DNA of 64,000 nucleotides, taken from assembly GCA_028277105.1 (NCBI GenBank), contig JANQHO010000120.1, positions 1-64,000 on the forward strand. Reading direction: 5' to 3'. Numbering within the stretch: the first letter of the stretch is position 1; each line of letters starts with the position of its first letter. A model generated the notes under the pieces. That model searched no databases, was not told where the DNA came from, and saw only the letters and a program-made list of their open reading frames with translations. This DNA comes from Owenweeksia sp. (GTDB lineage: Bacteria; Bacteroidota; Bacteroidia; Flavobacteriales; Schleiferiaceae). The position numbers were made by a program, and so were the translations under genes. Shown piece after piece: positions 35,726 through 45,117 of this stretch.

Positions 35726-38700
35726 CTTCTTTTTTTAGCCAGCAGATACCAGCTTATAGCACCTAAAATAAGGATCAGCACTATAGCTGTTAAATAAATA
35801 TGCGGGTACCCTCTATGAACAGGGCTGGTATCTCCACTAAGTGTATAAGCTGCCCAAAAGAAGGGGGCCGCATAAGCCTCCTCTCTGATAAAGGCCAATT
35901 TGCTGTTTCTCAATGCCTGGTGTTTGTCCAAACCTTTTTTAAGCTCTTTGTAAAACTCTGGCATAAAGCTTCCTGTTGATTGATCGGCTATTTTCCATAG
36001 GGTTGATATCTGGCTGCTTACCCCGGCAAAGGCCAATGCTTTGGATAAGCTTACCACTCCCATTCCTTTCTTCAGTTCACCTATGCCCGTTTCACAGGCA
36101 CTTAATACCACCAGCTCGCTATTGAGCTCCATCTGATACAGATCTTCTACAAAAAGTATATGTTCTAAATTTTTACCGGCAGAATCTGAAGAAAAAGCCA
36201 GATAGGAGTACACCCCTTTATTGTGGTAAGATTTACCGTGGGTGGCCAGGTGTAAGATACGGTAATGTTGGGCCGCATCTTCAAATGCCTTTTTGTTGGA
36301 TAGACTGTCTAAATAGAGTTTGGACTCATAAACCTTTGCTATAGATTCCGCTTCTAAAACATTGTATTTCAGTGGTTCTGATTTAAAGCGTAAGTCTGTA
36401 CGGTGCTTTTGCAGTAGTTCGTTTATATTGCTGTGATACGTAGGGGCAAAAACGGCTACTTTATTACTCAGATCTTTCTGCTCTTTATGTCGACTGCGGT
36501 ACATTTCATAGGCAGAAAACTGATAGGTGATCAGTTTCTCCCGTATCCAGTAAGGCATTTCTGTATAGCTTGCAGAGGCCGCAACCTCTTTCGTTAGTAA
36601 AGCCTCAAAAGGGATGAAATTTAGGACCCCATCAGCTACTATCACTACTTCTTTCCGCAAGTGATCCTCAACGGGTTTTATCAGTTTATTATAGAGCGAA
36701 TAAGCAAGGGATGTATATTGCTGTTTATTGGCATGGTATAGAGAATCACTTCCTTTAAAGGCCGTATAATAATCATAAATACTGCTGCGCAGTTGTTCTA
36801 CTTCTTCTTTCAGCGAAAAGTTAAGAAGCGCTCTATGAAGCTGAAAGTTATCTTCATTTACCACAAAAATGTAGAGCGTACTATCGCCAACAAAGTATTC
36901 CAGGAGAGTTTGGTCTGTCCGGAGCATCTGCTGGTATTGTTCGACACTAAATTGAAAAGGCTTACAGTTTAACTCGTAATAGGCGGGAATATCTTCTTTA
37001 ATGGCCAGTAGTAGCCGGGCCTGATCATTTTTTAAACCGAGCAGACTGTCTCTGTAATGCTGTTGCTGCTCTTTTATGTTTCCCTCATTTTTCTCCTCCA
37101 GTTCAAACAGCCGTTTTTCGCAATAGTTGATGGACTCTTTTATCTCTTCATAAACAATTAGTAAGCTGTCTGATAATAAGTTTGATACGGCATTGTAGAA
37201 CCCCTCTCCCAATTGCTTTTTTTTACTGCTTTCAGCAATAACAAAGGCCTCTTTTTGATAGTTGGGTAAACCCGCCTGGCTAAAAGTGTGAATGGCCTCT
37301 TCATAAGCATCGTAAATGCTCTCGTTGTAAAAATCACGGGCTTCAGCGTTTGTCAGCTGAACGTGCCGGGCCTCTATCGCTGCCAGTTTATACCAATGGT
37401 TTTTTAGTATAGAATCTTTATACGCAGGCATTTCTGGCTGCTTTTCAAAAAACAACTGCCGGGCTTCAAAATAAGTTTGAAGCTCTCTTAAATAGATAAC
37501 CTGTTGGAATACCAAAGGCTGCCCGGGTTTATAGTTAAATGCATTGGCAGCTTGCTCCAAGGCTTTTCCGGCTTTGGTAAACAGACCTTTTTTACTGTAA
37601 ATAACAGAGATCCTGCAGTAGAGATAAGCTATCCTGATGTGGTGTGGCGAGTACTTTTCCTTTAGGTGTCTGTAACTTTCCTGGTAATTCTTTAAGGCCT
37701 CATCCAGTTCCCCCATATCTTCATAAGCCATAGCCACTCTGAAAAAGCTATTCCCAATAGACGCACTGGAAGTGTCGGAAAGGGATTGATGCATGTTTAA
37801 GGCCTTAAGGTTAAAGAGCAGGGCTTCTTGATATTTCTTTTGCTTGCTCAGCACAGCCCCTATTTCCAGATAAGTACTTGCAGAATATTTGTTGTTTATT
37901 CCGTAGTGGTGGGTATAAATGGCAATAGCCTCATCAAAATAAAAGAGCGCCTCTTCAAACTGCCCCATATGGCTCTTAATAGTACCAATATTTGAATACG
38001 ATGCAGCTAATTTGGGATGCCTGGCTTCCAGTACAACTTTTCGTATTGCCAATGCTTCCTCTCCATAATGTAAGGCCTTATCCAGCTCAACCGTATAGAT
38101 GTACAGGGTTGATATATTGCTGTAAATACCGGCTAGCCAATCATTTTTTTTATTGGGAAAGTTAATTTGATAGGCATTTAGAGCTTTAAAATACAGCTCC
38201 TCTGCCCTGTTGTATTTCCCCAATGCTATATAAGCTCTTCCTGTATTTATATAAGGAGAGATCAGGCGTGGGTGATCGGCCCCAAGGTTCTCTGCCATAA
38301 GCTTTAAGCCCTCTTTAAGTTTTGGAATAGCCTTTTGGTGTAAACCCATGGAATTATAGGTTTTTCCTATGCTGATTTTACTCAGGGCAGTTGAACTATG
38401 CCTGGGGCCATTGAATTCAATGGAAAGCTGATGGGCTTTTTTAAAGCAGGCTAATGCCTCTTTATGCCTGAGTAAACTGCTATAAGCTGAACCCAGATTT
38501 TGGTAGGCCTTGGCCAGGCCCTTATCCCTGCCCAGTCTCAATCGGATATTTAGGGCAGCTTTCATGTTCTTTAAGGATTCTTCAGACTTTCCCATTTTAA
38601 CATAACAGGCTCCCATAATATTATATATCAAAGGCTTATATTTCAAACCTGATAAATCATCGGATAATTTCAAGGCTGTGTCTCCATAAGCCAGTGCTTC

Positions 38701-38949
38701 AGTATAATTTCCACTGTAAAACTTATTGGCGGCCAAAAGGCGGTAGCTTAAAACTCCCAGGCTGTCTTCTTTTTGAAAAGCTCTTTGTTTTACCAATTGA
38801 TAGCAGAGTTCTATTGAAGCACTGTACTTGCCTGCCGTATAAAGAGAATCTGCTTTGGAGTATATTATTTCATTGGAGAGCTTGGCCTGTGCCAAAAACA
38901 AATGTGGTAAGACTGAAAGTAAAAAGACTCCGTTGAAATACCTTCTCAT
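35722..38949 (-). CDS. TPR-CHAT protease homologue, periplasmic and membrane anchored
   Basis: 1075 residues. Signal peptide ~1-22 (GVFLLSVLPHLFLAQA). About ten TPR units span ~30-480 (YNIMGACYVKMGKSEESLKN, AKAYQNLGSAYSSLLRHKEA), then a helical coiled-coil region (~560-640). The CHAT caspase-like domain (~760-1040) has the dyad His904 in LHLATHG and Cys952 in LSACETG. A C-terminal membrane segment (IYLTAIVLILILGAISWYLL) ends in KKRS, so TPR and CHAT should face the periplasm. It overlaps the anti-sigma-like gene by 4 bp. It probably senses an envelope signal and cleaves a partner. Confidence 0.92.
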   Translation of the reverse strand: MRRYFNGVFLLSVLPHLFLAQAKLSNEIIYSKADSLYTAGKYSASIELCYQLVKQRAFQKEDSLGVLSYRLLAANKFYSGNYTEALAYGDTALKLSDDLSGLKYKPLIYNIMGACYVKMGKSEESLKNMKAALNIRLRLGRDKGLAKAYQNLGSAYSSLLRHKEALACFKKAHQLSIEFNGPRHSSTALSKISIGKTYNSMGLHQKAIPKLKEGLKLMAENLGADHPRLISPYINTGRAYIALGKYNRAEELYFKALNAYQINFPNKKNDWLAGIYSNISTLYIYTVELDKALHYGEEALAIRKVVLEARHPKLAASYSNIGTIKSHMGQFEEALFYFDEAIAIYTHHYGINNKYSASTYLEIGAVLSKQKKYQEALLFNLKALNMHQSLSDTSSASIGNSFFRVAMAYEDMGELDEALKNYQESYRHLKEKYSPHHIRIAYLYCRISVIYSKKGLFTKAGKALEQAANAFNYKPGQPLVFQQVIYLRELQTYFEARQLFFEKQPEMPAYKDSILKNHWYKLAAIEARHVQLTNAEARDFYNESIYDAYEEAIHTFSQAGLPNYQKEAFVIAESSKKKQLGEGFYNAVSNLLSDSLLIVYEEIKESINYCEKRLFELEEKNEGNIKEQQQHYRDSLLGLKNDQARLLLAIKEDIPAYYELNCKPFQFSVEQYQQMLRTDQTLLEYFVGDSTLYIFVVNEDNFQLHRALLNFSLKEEVEQLRSSIYDYYTAFKGSDSLYHANKQQYTSLAYSLYNKLIKPVEDHLRKEVVIVADGVLNFIPFEALLTKEVAASASYTEMPYWIREKLITYQFSAYEMYRSRHKEQKDLSNKVAVFAPTYHSNINELLQKHRTDLRFKSEPLKYNVLEAESIAKVYESKLYLDSLSNKKAFEDAAQHYRILHLATHGKSYHNKGVYSYLAFSSDSAGKNLEHILFVEDLYQMELNSELVVLSACETGIGELKKGMGVVSLSKALAFAGVSSQISTLWKIADQSTGSFMPEFYKELKKGLDKHQALRNSKLAFIREEAYAAPFFWAAYTLSGDTSPVHRGYPHIYLTAIVLILILGAISWYLLAKKRS

Positions 38950-39725
38950 CGTTCTGCTTCTACTTGATCGATCAGCTGGATCAATTGATCTGCTTTTTCC
39001 TTGATTTTCCCATCCTGTTTTTTAAGCTGGTTTAAAGCCGATCTGACCTTCTGGACATCTCTTAACTCCAGGTAATTAAGGCTTTCGTACCACCACAGGT
39101 ATATTTGTTGTTCTGTATTGGCTGTAGCTTTCATTTTTGACAAGGTCAATAACGATGCCTGGTATTCTTTTAATTCATAATGGCTGATAGCACTTAATAA
39201 CAGAGCATCCTCATAATAAGGATCATCAACGGTAACTACGCTGAAAAGCACTATTGCTTTCCGGTAGTTTTCTGACAGGAGCAAAGCATATCCATCTTTT
39301 AATATTTCTTCTTCTAGCACAGGGTTTTCTCCTCTGAGCAAACGATAATTCAGGTCTGGTGTCATCGTTTTGGCTTTGACCAGTAAATCGCTCCAGTTTT
39401 GCGGCTTATCTTCTTTTAACCAAAAGCTGGTGGCCCATAGCCCAACAAGCAATAAAATGCCGGCAGCCCATCCCAGGTAAGTCCGCTTAGCATAATTTTT
39501 TTTGCTCTTATCCCCCTGAAGGAGTTTCTCCCAGGCCATTACTCTTTCACGCTCTTCCGCAGAATTGTAAAATTCCCTGGCTGTTTTATGGGCGAGGTGA
39601 TAATCCAATACTTTTTGAGTGAGTACGGCATCCTGTTCCATCCTGCTTTCAAAATCTTTAAGCTCACTATCTGATAATAGAAAATTATAGTATCGCTCTA
39701 TCAGTGTTAAGTCCTTGTCTACCAT
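38946..39725 (-). CDS. Anti-sigma-like single-pass membrane protein with TPR-like domain
   Basis: 259 residues. The cytoplasmic part (1-80) begins LTLIERYYNFLLSDSELKDF and ESRMEQDAVLTQKVLDYHLA, the pattern common in Bacteroidota anti-sigma factors next to ECF genes. A membrane segment spans ~83-103 (YLGWAAGILLLVGLWATSFW). The periplasmic part (104-259) is helical with TPR-like repeats. It overlaps the sigma gene by 7 bp and the CHAT gene by 4 bp. I infer it holds the sigma factor at the membrane until its outer domain is cleaved or bound. No zinc motif of the ZAS type was seen. Confidence 0.8.
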   Translation of the reverse strand: MVDKDLTLIERYYNFLLSDSELKDFESRMEQDAVLTQKVLDYHLAHKTAREFYNSAEERERVMAWEKLLQGDKSKKNYAKRTYLGWAAGILLLVGLWATSFWLKEDKPQNWSDLLVKAKTMTPDLNYRLLRGENPVLEEEILKDGYALLLSENYRKAIVLFSVVTVDDPYYEDALLLSAISHYELKEYQASLLTLSKMKATANTEQQIYLWWYESLNYLELRDVQKVRSALNQLKKQDGKIKEKADQLIQLIDQVEAER

Positions 39726-40327
39726 AATTTCTTCATTTTTTTACGCTTGTTGAGTTGAAGAAAAATATAGTCTCCCAATTTCTTTTTGCAGTTGTATTTA
39801 GCCTGTACAATTGCTTCGTAACTTTTGTAACCTAAACTTTGCCATATTTCCCTAAGTCTTTGTTTGCCATTAATATGCAGTTCTATTATTTTTTTACACT
39901 TCTCAGAGATCTTATCAATAGCTTCAGCTAAAATCCTTTCAATAAATAGCTCCTGTTCTTCTTTGTATTTTACTTCTTCAGCAGTCATTGTTTCAGCATC
40001 CGCTATTTCTTTGTGTATACTGTTAATGTCTGTAATGTAAAACTTGTTTTGCTCCTGCCTTTTTTCCAGGCGCCACTCATTTCTACATATGGTATAGAGG
40101 TAGGCATTGCTATTGTGGGGAGCCGGGTTTCCCTCTCTGGTACAGTGTTCCCAAAGGATAGTCATTCCCCTCACAAAAAAATTACTCGCTTCTTTTTCAG
40201 ATCCGGTTAGCGATATTAAAGGCTTTTGCAGTGCCCCCCAGCTTTTCTGGAAGAAATAGTTAAAGGCTTTGGTATCGCCTCGAACAGCTTGCTTAAAAAC
40301 GGCATCCTCTTCATAAGAAATAGGCAT
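39719..40327 (-). CDS. ECF-type sigma-70 factor
   Basis: 202 residues from ATG 40327 (MPISYEEDAVFKQAVRGDTK); an upstream in-frame GTG at 40369 would add 14 residues. Region 2 spans ~10-75 (AFNYFFQKSWGALQKPLISL, SNAYLYTICRNEWRLEKR). Region 4 spans ~135-190 (ISEKCKKIIELHINGKQRLR, IWQSLGYKSYEAIVQAKYNC). It has no region 1.1 or 3, as expected for ECF. First gene of the operon; sits divergently from a secreted metalloprotease, a likely target. Confidence 0.9.
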   Translation of the reverse strand: MPISYEEDAVFKQAVRGDTKAFNYFFQKSWGALQKPLISLTGSEKEASNFFVRGMTILWEHCTREGNPAPHNSNAYLYTICRNEWRLEKRQEQNKFYITDINSIHKEIADAETMTAEEVKYKEEQELFIERILAEAIDKISEKCKKIIELHINGKQRLREIWQSLGYKSYEAIVQAKYNCKKKLGDYIFLQLNKRKKMKKLW

Positions 40328-40471
40328 TCTTCTGGGGTTTTTAGCTATAGTGAATAAAAGAAAACTCACGCTATAATTCCCAACAATACTAAGGAAAATC
40401 TAATTCTGATAATCTAAATTTTAAAATATTGTTATGTTTTCTCAATAGGGACTCTTTAGGGTAAAAGCATA

Positions 40472-40486
40472 TAGTAACATTTACTA
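40472..40486. promoter_or_regulatory. Perfect inverted repeat in the sigma/protease divergent promoter region
   Basis: TAGTAA-CAT-TTACTA has perfect 6-bp arms and a 3-bp spacer. It lies 16 bp before the protease ATG in the 175-bp region shared with the sigma operon. A binding site is possible; no regulator is known. Confidence 0.35.
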
Positions 40487-40502
40487 AATCCTATTGTTTA
40501 CC

Positions 40503-43500
40503 ATGCACTTGAAAACTAAAATTATTAGCCTGTTAACGGTTTTGCTTAGTATGACATCACTTTTTGGGCAAAAAGAGTCTTTTTCTTTTGGATGTTATAC
40601 GGATTATCTCAGAGAACAGGAGCTAAAAGAAAGACCGGAACTCCAGCAAATATTTGATCAGCGCGATCTCAGAATCAGACAAAACCTGCCTGCTACACCA
40701 GCATCAGCGCAAAGAACCGCACAGAATACCAATCCTATTATCATTCCTGTTTTGGTTCAGATCATTCATAATAATGGTTCTGAAAATATTACTGATCAGC
40801 AGGTATTTAGCCAGATAACGGCTTTGAACAATGCCTTTCAGGGACAGGGAATAGAATTCTGTTTGGCAACAGCCAGAGCAGGTAATGCTCTGAACTATCC
40901 CGGCAGTACAACCCCTGGAATACTGAGAAGAGAAAGTAATTATACAGTCCATGCTCCGGGTACACAGGATGAAATAGACATGAAGCTGCTGTTTCCCAAT
41001 TTTGACCCTAATAATTATTTAAGAGTATGGGTAGTTGATAGTATTGTATCTGCTATACCCGGTATTATAATCGGAGGGTATTCCAGACTTCCCGGAGGTG
41101 TTAGTCCTGTACTTGACGGGGTAGTGGTTCGGGCTGATGCTTTTGGTGAAATAACTGCCTGTGGAAGTGGTTGCCATTTAAGCCAAAATAATACGGATGG
41201 TGATGTTATGGTACATGAAGTAGGACATTACCTGGGTTTGTATCACACCTTTGAGGGAGGTTGCAGTGGAATGACTACTACAGATTGTGATAGTTTAGGC
41301 GATCAGGTCTGTGACACTCCTCCTGTAGCTGTTTCAAACAGTGGCTGTCCTTCGGGAATGAACAGTTGTGCCGAATCCCTGGACTTTCCTGACCTGATTG
41401 ATAACTATATGGACTATACCAGTGAAGCGTGTAGAGCCTCCTTTACCACAGGGCAGGCAAATAGAATGTTAACGGCTATTTCACTGTACAGAAGTGGACT
41501 ATCAACAGCATTAAACCATGCGTATACAGGTATAAATTGTTCTGCGGGCTTGGCTGCTTTTTTTACAGCCAATAAGTATACTGCCTGTTTAAATGAAAAT
41601 ATCACATTCATAGCATTAAATCAATCGGGAGCTACTTACCACTGGGATCTTGGCGACACGGTATTATTTGGACAGGTTGTATCACATTCATTTGCATCAG
41701 CGCACAATCCGTTAGATGTAGAATTGACTGTTTTCCTGAATGGTGATTCTGCATCTACCAGCATTCCTTTTTTTATAGAAGATTGCTCACCAATTGTGGA
41801 TCCTAATTCCACCTGGTTTTTTGGAAGAGAAGATGGAGTGAATTTTACTTCAGGAGTAGCAGCATATGATAATAGTGCCAGGATCAACGGATCCATAAAC
41901 ACCAATGAGCCCTCTGCTATACAGGGTGATGCCAGTGGCAACTTATTGTTTTTTACAGATGGGCGTTTTGTATATGATGCCAATCATAACCTGGTAAATA
42001 CAAATCCTAATGATACACTTACATGCCATGAAAGCACCCTAAGAGGAACGCTAATCATTCCAGATCCGGCCAATGCCAATGAGTATTATATCTTTTATTC
42101 TACTGCTAACTTTCCATCAAACACACAACTAAGAGGATTTAGCTATAGTAAAGTATCGGTAGCTGCAAATGGAACGGTTAGCATGCTACCCAACCTCAAT
42201 ACTTTTGTTCCCCTCCCGCCAGGAGGATTTTTTAATACCCTTCCGGCAGGTGGCCTTGCTACCGGAGAAGCCATATCAGCTGTAGAATACTGTGATGGCT
42301 ACTGGTTATTATGTACAGCAGATTCTGCTTCTAAAAAGTTTCTTCTTACCTACCAGGTATCATCTACAGGCATTAGTTATGTAGGAGCCACGGACATCTT
42401 ATTAGCAGCTAGTTCTAATAATCGTGGAAGAACAGTTAATATTTGCCCTTCTCCAAATGGAAATAAAGTAGCTGTATCCAGTATAAATCATCATTCTGGA
42501 GAATCAATAGGGCTTAGAGTACTTGAATTTGACAAACAAACAGGCTCGTTGGGTAATATTTTACTGGAAGATAATTTCATTGGAGTTACAGCACAAGCAG
42601 GGTACTATGGATTGTCTTTTAGTCCCAATTCAAAACTATTATATGCTAATACCCGGACATCACATTTGCAAATTGTTCAGTATAACCTAAATTCTGCATC
42701 ACCGCTTTCAACGCGTACTGACATCGGGTATAAATATGTAGCCTCTTCAGGGCAAATGCAGTTGGGGCCTGATAACAAAATTTATATAACAGGTTATTCC
42801 AGAAGAAGATTAGCCGTAATTCACCGACCAAATGAAGTAGGCCTAAATTGCCTTTACAGTGATTACGGCCCAACTAAACCATTCACCAGTGGAGGATACC
42901 TGGGCGCCCTGCCTAATATTATAGATGCCACTATTAGCAATACCTATGATAATACCATAAGTAGCCAAATAGTAAACTGCACCACTTTCCGGTTTCAACC
43001 CAACTTATGCGGACAAACATTTAGCTGGAATTTTGGAGATGCAGCTTCAGGCGCTAATAATACAGCCAATGGTTCCCTGGTGGAGCATAACTTTTCCGGC
43101 CCTGGAACTTACATTGTTTCTGTAGCCAATAATTTTGGAACAACCATTAGTGATACTATTGTAATAGATCCTGTACCTGCTCCCGAAATCATTGGAATTA
43201 CCTGCGACAGCTTAATGCAATTGACCAATTACTCTACCAACAGCTCAGCAAGTTCTTATCAGTGGACTGTAAGTGGCGGTACAATTGCAGGTCTTTCTAC
43301 CATTTCCAAGGTGGATGTGGTGTGGAATACTTTCCCGGCAACGACCACATTAACTGTTACAGATGAAAACGAGTGCTCCAACAGTAGTTCTTTAACCGTT
43401 ACAGATTGTTCCGATAATTGTCCTTGCGACCTGAATGCTGGTTTTGTCATCAGTAAAAACGGATGTGAGATCAGTTTTCGCAGAAGGAGAATTTCTGCCT

Positions 43501-44855
43501 TATGCGGAACACTCTTTTCTACCTGGACCATTCAGGGAGCTGCTGCGCCATTATATGGCAGTAGCGGAAGCTATACTTTTCCACAATCGGGTAATTATGA
43601 GATCTGCCACCGCATAGAAGTGAGAGGTCTTTTTGATCAGGTAATCTGTTTTGCTGAAACATGTGAAATAGTAGAAGTAATCGACTGTTCCCCTGGATCT
43701 TGTGAAGATGAATGCGAAATAGCCCCTGATATTAAAGTAGAGAGAAAGAACTCATGCACTTTTAATTTTGAAGGACTAAATAATGGAAAAGATTGTGCTT
43801 CACAACAGTATGAATGGCTCATTTACAACAGTAACGGAACTTTAGTCAATCAGTTGCTAAGCAAAGATCTGTTGAATTACACTTTTCCGGCATCCGGTAT
43901 GTACACTGTTTGTTTAAACATTTTTGTGGAAAAAGAAGACGGCAGTTTAAAATGTGAAAAGCAAAAATGTGTGGAGGTAGAAGTGGAATGTGAGCGCTGT
44001 GACAAGGAGTGTTCCATTAAACCAGTGATCAAAGTAGAAAAAGAAAACTCCTGTGAGTTTGATTTCTTTGGGTTTAACGATGATACTCCATGTCCGGCTC
44101 AGATTTTTGAATGGACAATTTACAATGGTGCCGGGCATATTGTGGCTACACATACCGGTCAGGCCTTTAACAGTTTCTTATTCCCGGTTTCCGGAGTTTA
44201 CAGAGTATGCCTTGAGATCTATGTATTAGACGATAAGGGAATGAAGAAATGCAAAGAAATGGAATGCATCAACCTGGAAGTTTCCTGCGAATCATGCGAG
44301 AAAGAGTGCGATGTGAGTCCGGATATCAAGCCAATTAGTGAAGATAATTGCACTTTTGACCTCAGAGGAATAAACAATGGAGCTCATTGCCCCTCTCAGG
44401 TTTATCAGTGGCATATTTATGATGAAAACGGCAATTTAATTCATTTTGCCGTAGGTGGGGATCTTCTCAACTACACCTTCCAGGGACAAGGTCCTTTTAA
44501 GATCTGTTTAACCATTGTTGTATACAAGTCAGATGGAAGTATAAAATGCCAAAAAGAAAGGTGTATAGAGCTTGGAGATCTTTGTTCAGAAAGCGCTGGC
44601 TTAATTGCAATTAATGCTACTCCTAATCCGGCTGATCATCAATTGACTTTTGATGTAATCAACAAAATACCAGATGTATCTACAGGTAAAATATCCTTAT
44701 ACGATATGTATGGAAATATTGTGATGGAGAAAACTATTTTGCTCCATGAAAAACTTACAGTTGATGTTAGTAGTTTACCAATAGGTAGCTATTTCTATCA
44801 GCTGACAACGGATAAACATAATACACCTATGAAAACTATAATTGTAGTTCGTTAA
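40503..44855 (+). CDS. Secreted M43 (pappalysin-like) metalloprotease with propeller, PKD-like repeats and T9SS signal
   Basis: 1450 residues from ATG 40503 (an in-frame TTG is three codons earlier). Signal peptide, propeptide, then a zinc protease with HEVGHYLGLYH (HExxHxxGxxH, first His ~238) and Met-turn DNYMDYTSEACRASF, as in cytophagalysin. Residues ~440-790 form a propeller-like domain (NSTWFFGREDGVNFTSG) related to the four proteins at 49860-56806. Several PKD-like and Cys-rich repeats follow (~850-1360; DIKVERKNSCTFNF repeats three times). The T9SS type A sorting domain ends it (ATPNPADHQ). A strong terminator follows. Confidence 0.93.
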   Translation: MHLKTKIISLLTVLLSMTSLFGQKESFSFGCYTDYLREQELKERPELQQIFDQRDLRIRQNLPATPASAQRTAQNTNPIIIPVLVQIIHNNGSENITDQQVFSQITALNNAFQGQGIEFCLATARAGNALNYPGSTTPGILRRESNYTVHAPGTQDEIDMKLLFPNFDPNNYLRVWVVDSIVSAIPGIIIGGYSRLPGGVSPVLDGVVVRADAFGEITACGSGCHLSQNNTDGDVMVHEVGHYLGLYHTFEGGCSGMTTTDCDSLGDQVCDTPPVAVSNSGCPSGMNSCAESLDFPDLIDNYMDYTSEACRASFTTGQANRMLTAISLYRSGLSTALNHAYTGINCSAGLAAFFTANKYTACLNENITFIALNQSGATYHWDLGDTVLFGQVVSHSFASAHNPLDVELTVFLNGDSASTSIPFFIEDCSPIVDPNSTWFFGREDGVNFTSGVAAYDNSARINGSINTNEPSAIQGDASGNLLFFTDGRFVYDANHNLVNTNPNDTLTCHESTLRGTLIIPDPANANEYYIFYSTANFPSNTQLRGFSYSKVSVAANGTVSMLPNLNTFVPLPPGGFFNTLPAGGLATGEAISAVEYCDGYWLLCTADSASKKFLLTYQVSSTGISYVGATDILLAASSNNRGRTVNICPSPNGNKVAVSSINHHSGESIGLRVLEFDKQTGSLGNILLEDNFIGVTAQAGYYGLSFSPNSKLLYANTRTSHLQIVQYNLNSASPLSTRTDIGYKYVASSGQMQLGPDNKIYITGYSRRRLAVIHRPNEVGLNCLYSDYGPTKPFTSGGYLGALPNIIDATISNTYDNTISSQIVNCTTFRFQPNLCGQTFSWNFGDAASGANNTANGSLVEHNFSGPGTYIVSVANNFGTTISDTIVIDPVPAPEIIGITCDSLMQLTNYSTNSSASSYQWTVSGGTIAGLSTISKVDVVWNTFPATTTLTVTDENECSNSSSLTVTDCSDNCPCDLNAGFVISKNGCEISFRRRRISALCGTLFSTWTIQGAAAPLYGSSGSYTFPQSGNYEICHRIEVRGLFDQVICFAETCEIVEVIDCSPGSCEDECEIAPDIKVERKNSCTFNFEGLNNGKDCASQQYEWLIYNSNGTLVNQLLSKDLLNYTFPASGMYTVCLNIFVEKEDGSLKCEKQKCVEVEVECERCDKECSIKPVIKVEKENSCEFDFFGFNDDTPCPAQIFEWTIYNGAGHIVATHTGQAFNSFLFPVSGVYRVCLEIYVLDDKGMKKCKEMECINLEVSCESCEKECDVSPDIKPISEDNCTFDLRGINNGAHCPSQVYQWHIYDENGNLIHFAVGGDLLNYTFQGQGPFKICLTIVVYKSDGSIKCQKERCIELGDLCSESAGLIAINATPNPADHQLTFDVINKIPDVSTGKISLYDMYGNIVMEKTILLHEKLTVDVSSLPIGSYFYQLTTDKHNTPMKTIIVVR

Positions 44856-44877
44856 AATAATTGACCGCTCCATTATA

Positions 44878-44915
44878 ACAAAGGGTTTCTGAAAATAAAC
44901 CCTTTGTTTGTTTTT
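44878..44915 (+). terminator. Terminator of the metalloprotease gene
   Basis: ACAAAGGGTTT (44878-44888) pairs perfectly with AAACCCTTTGT (44897-44907) around an 8-nt loop, followed by TTGTTTTT. It starts 23 bp after the stop codon. Confidence 0.85.
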
Positions 44916-45117
44916 ATGGTTCACAGGTCTGAATCAAAACACCTGTCAGCCTGATGCTTTTCATATTTAGGCCTGATGTGCCATACTGCTGGTAATGATG
45001 TAACAGGCAGATAAGACGGTTAACTCTTCGTACAGAACTCTCTTGTTGTAATTGATGATGAGTGTAATATTTATGCAAATATTAATCTAAGTCTGTAAGC
45101 ATAAAGCTATTTACACA

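Noticed and set aside
35722-40369. Type III-E-like CRISPR system around the TPR-CHAT gene
   Set aside because: No repeats, no cas genes and no gRAMP-like protein in the window; the CHAT protein also has a signal peptide and a C-terminal membrane anchor, so it cannot act with a cytoplasmic effector.
40328-40369. GTG start for the ECF sigma factor at 40369
   Set aside because: The added residues (SFLLFTIAKNPRR) are not typical of ECF N-termini and the ATG at 40327 fits region 2 spacing; kept only as an alternative.
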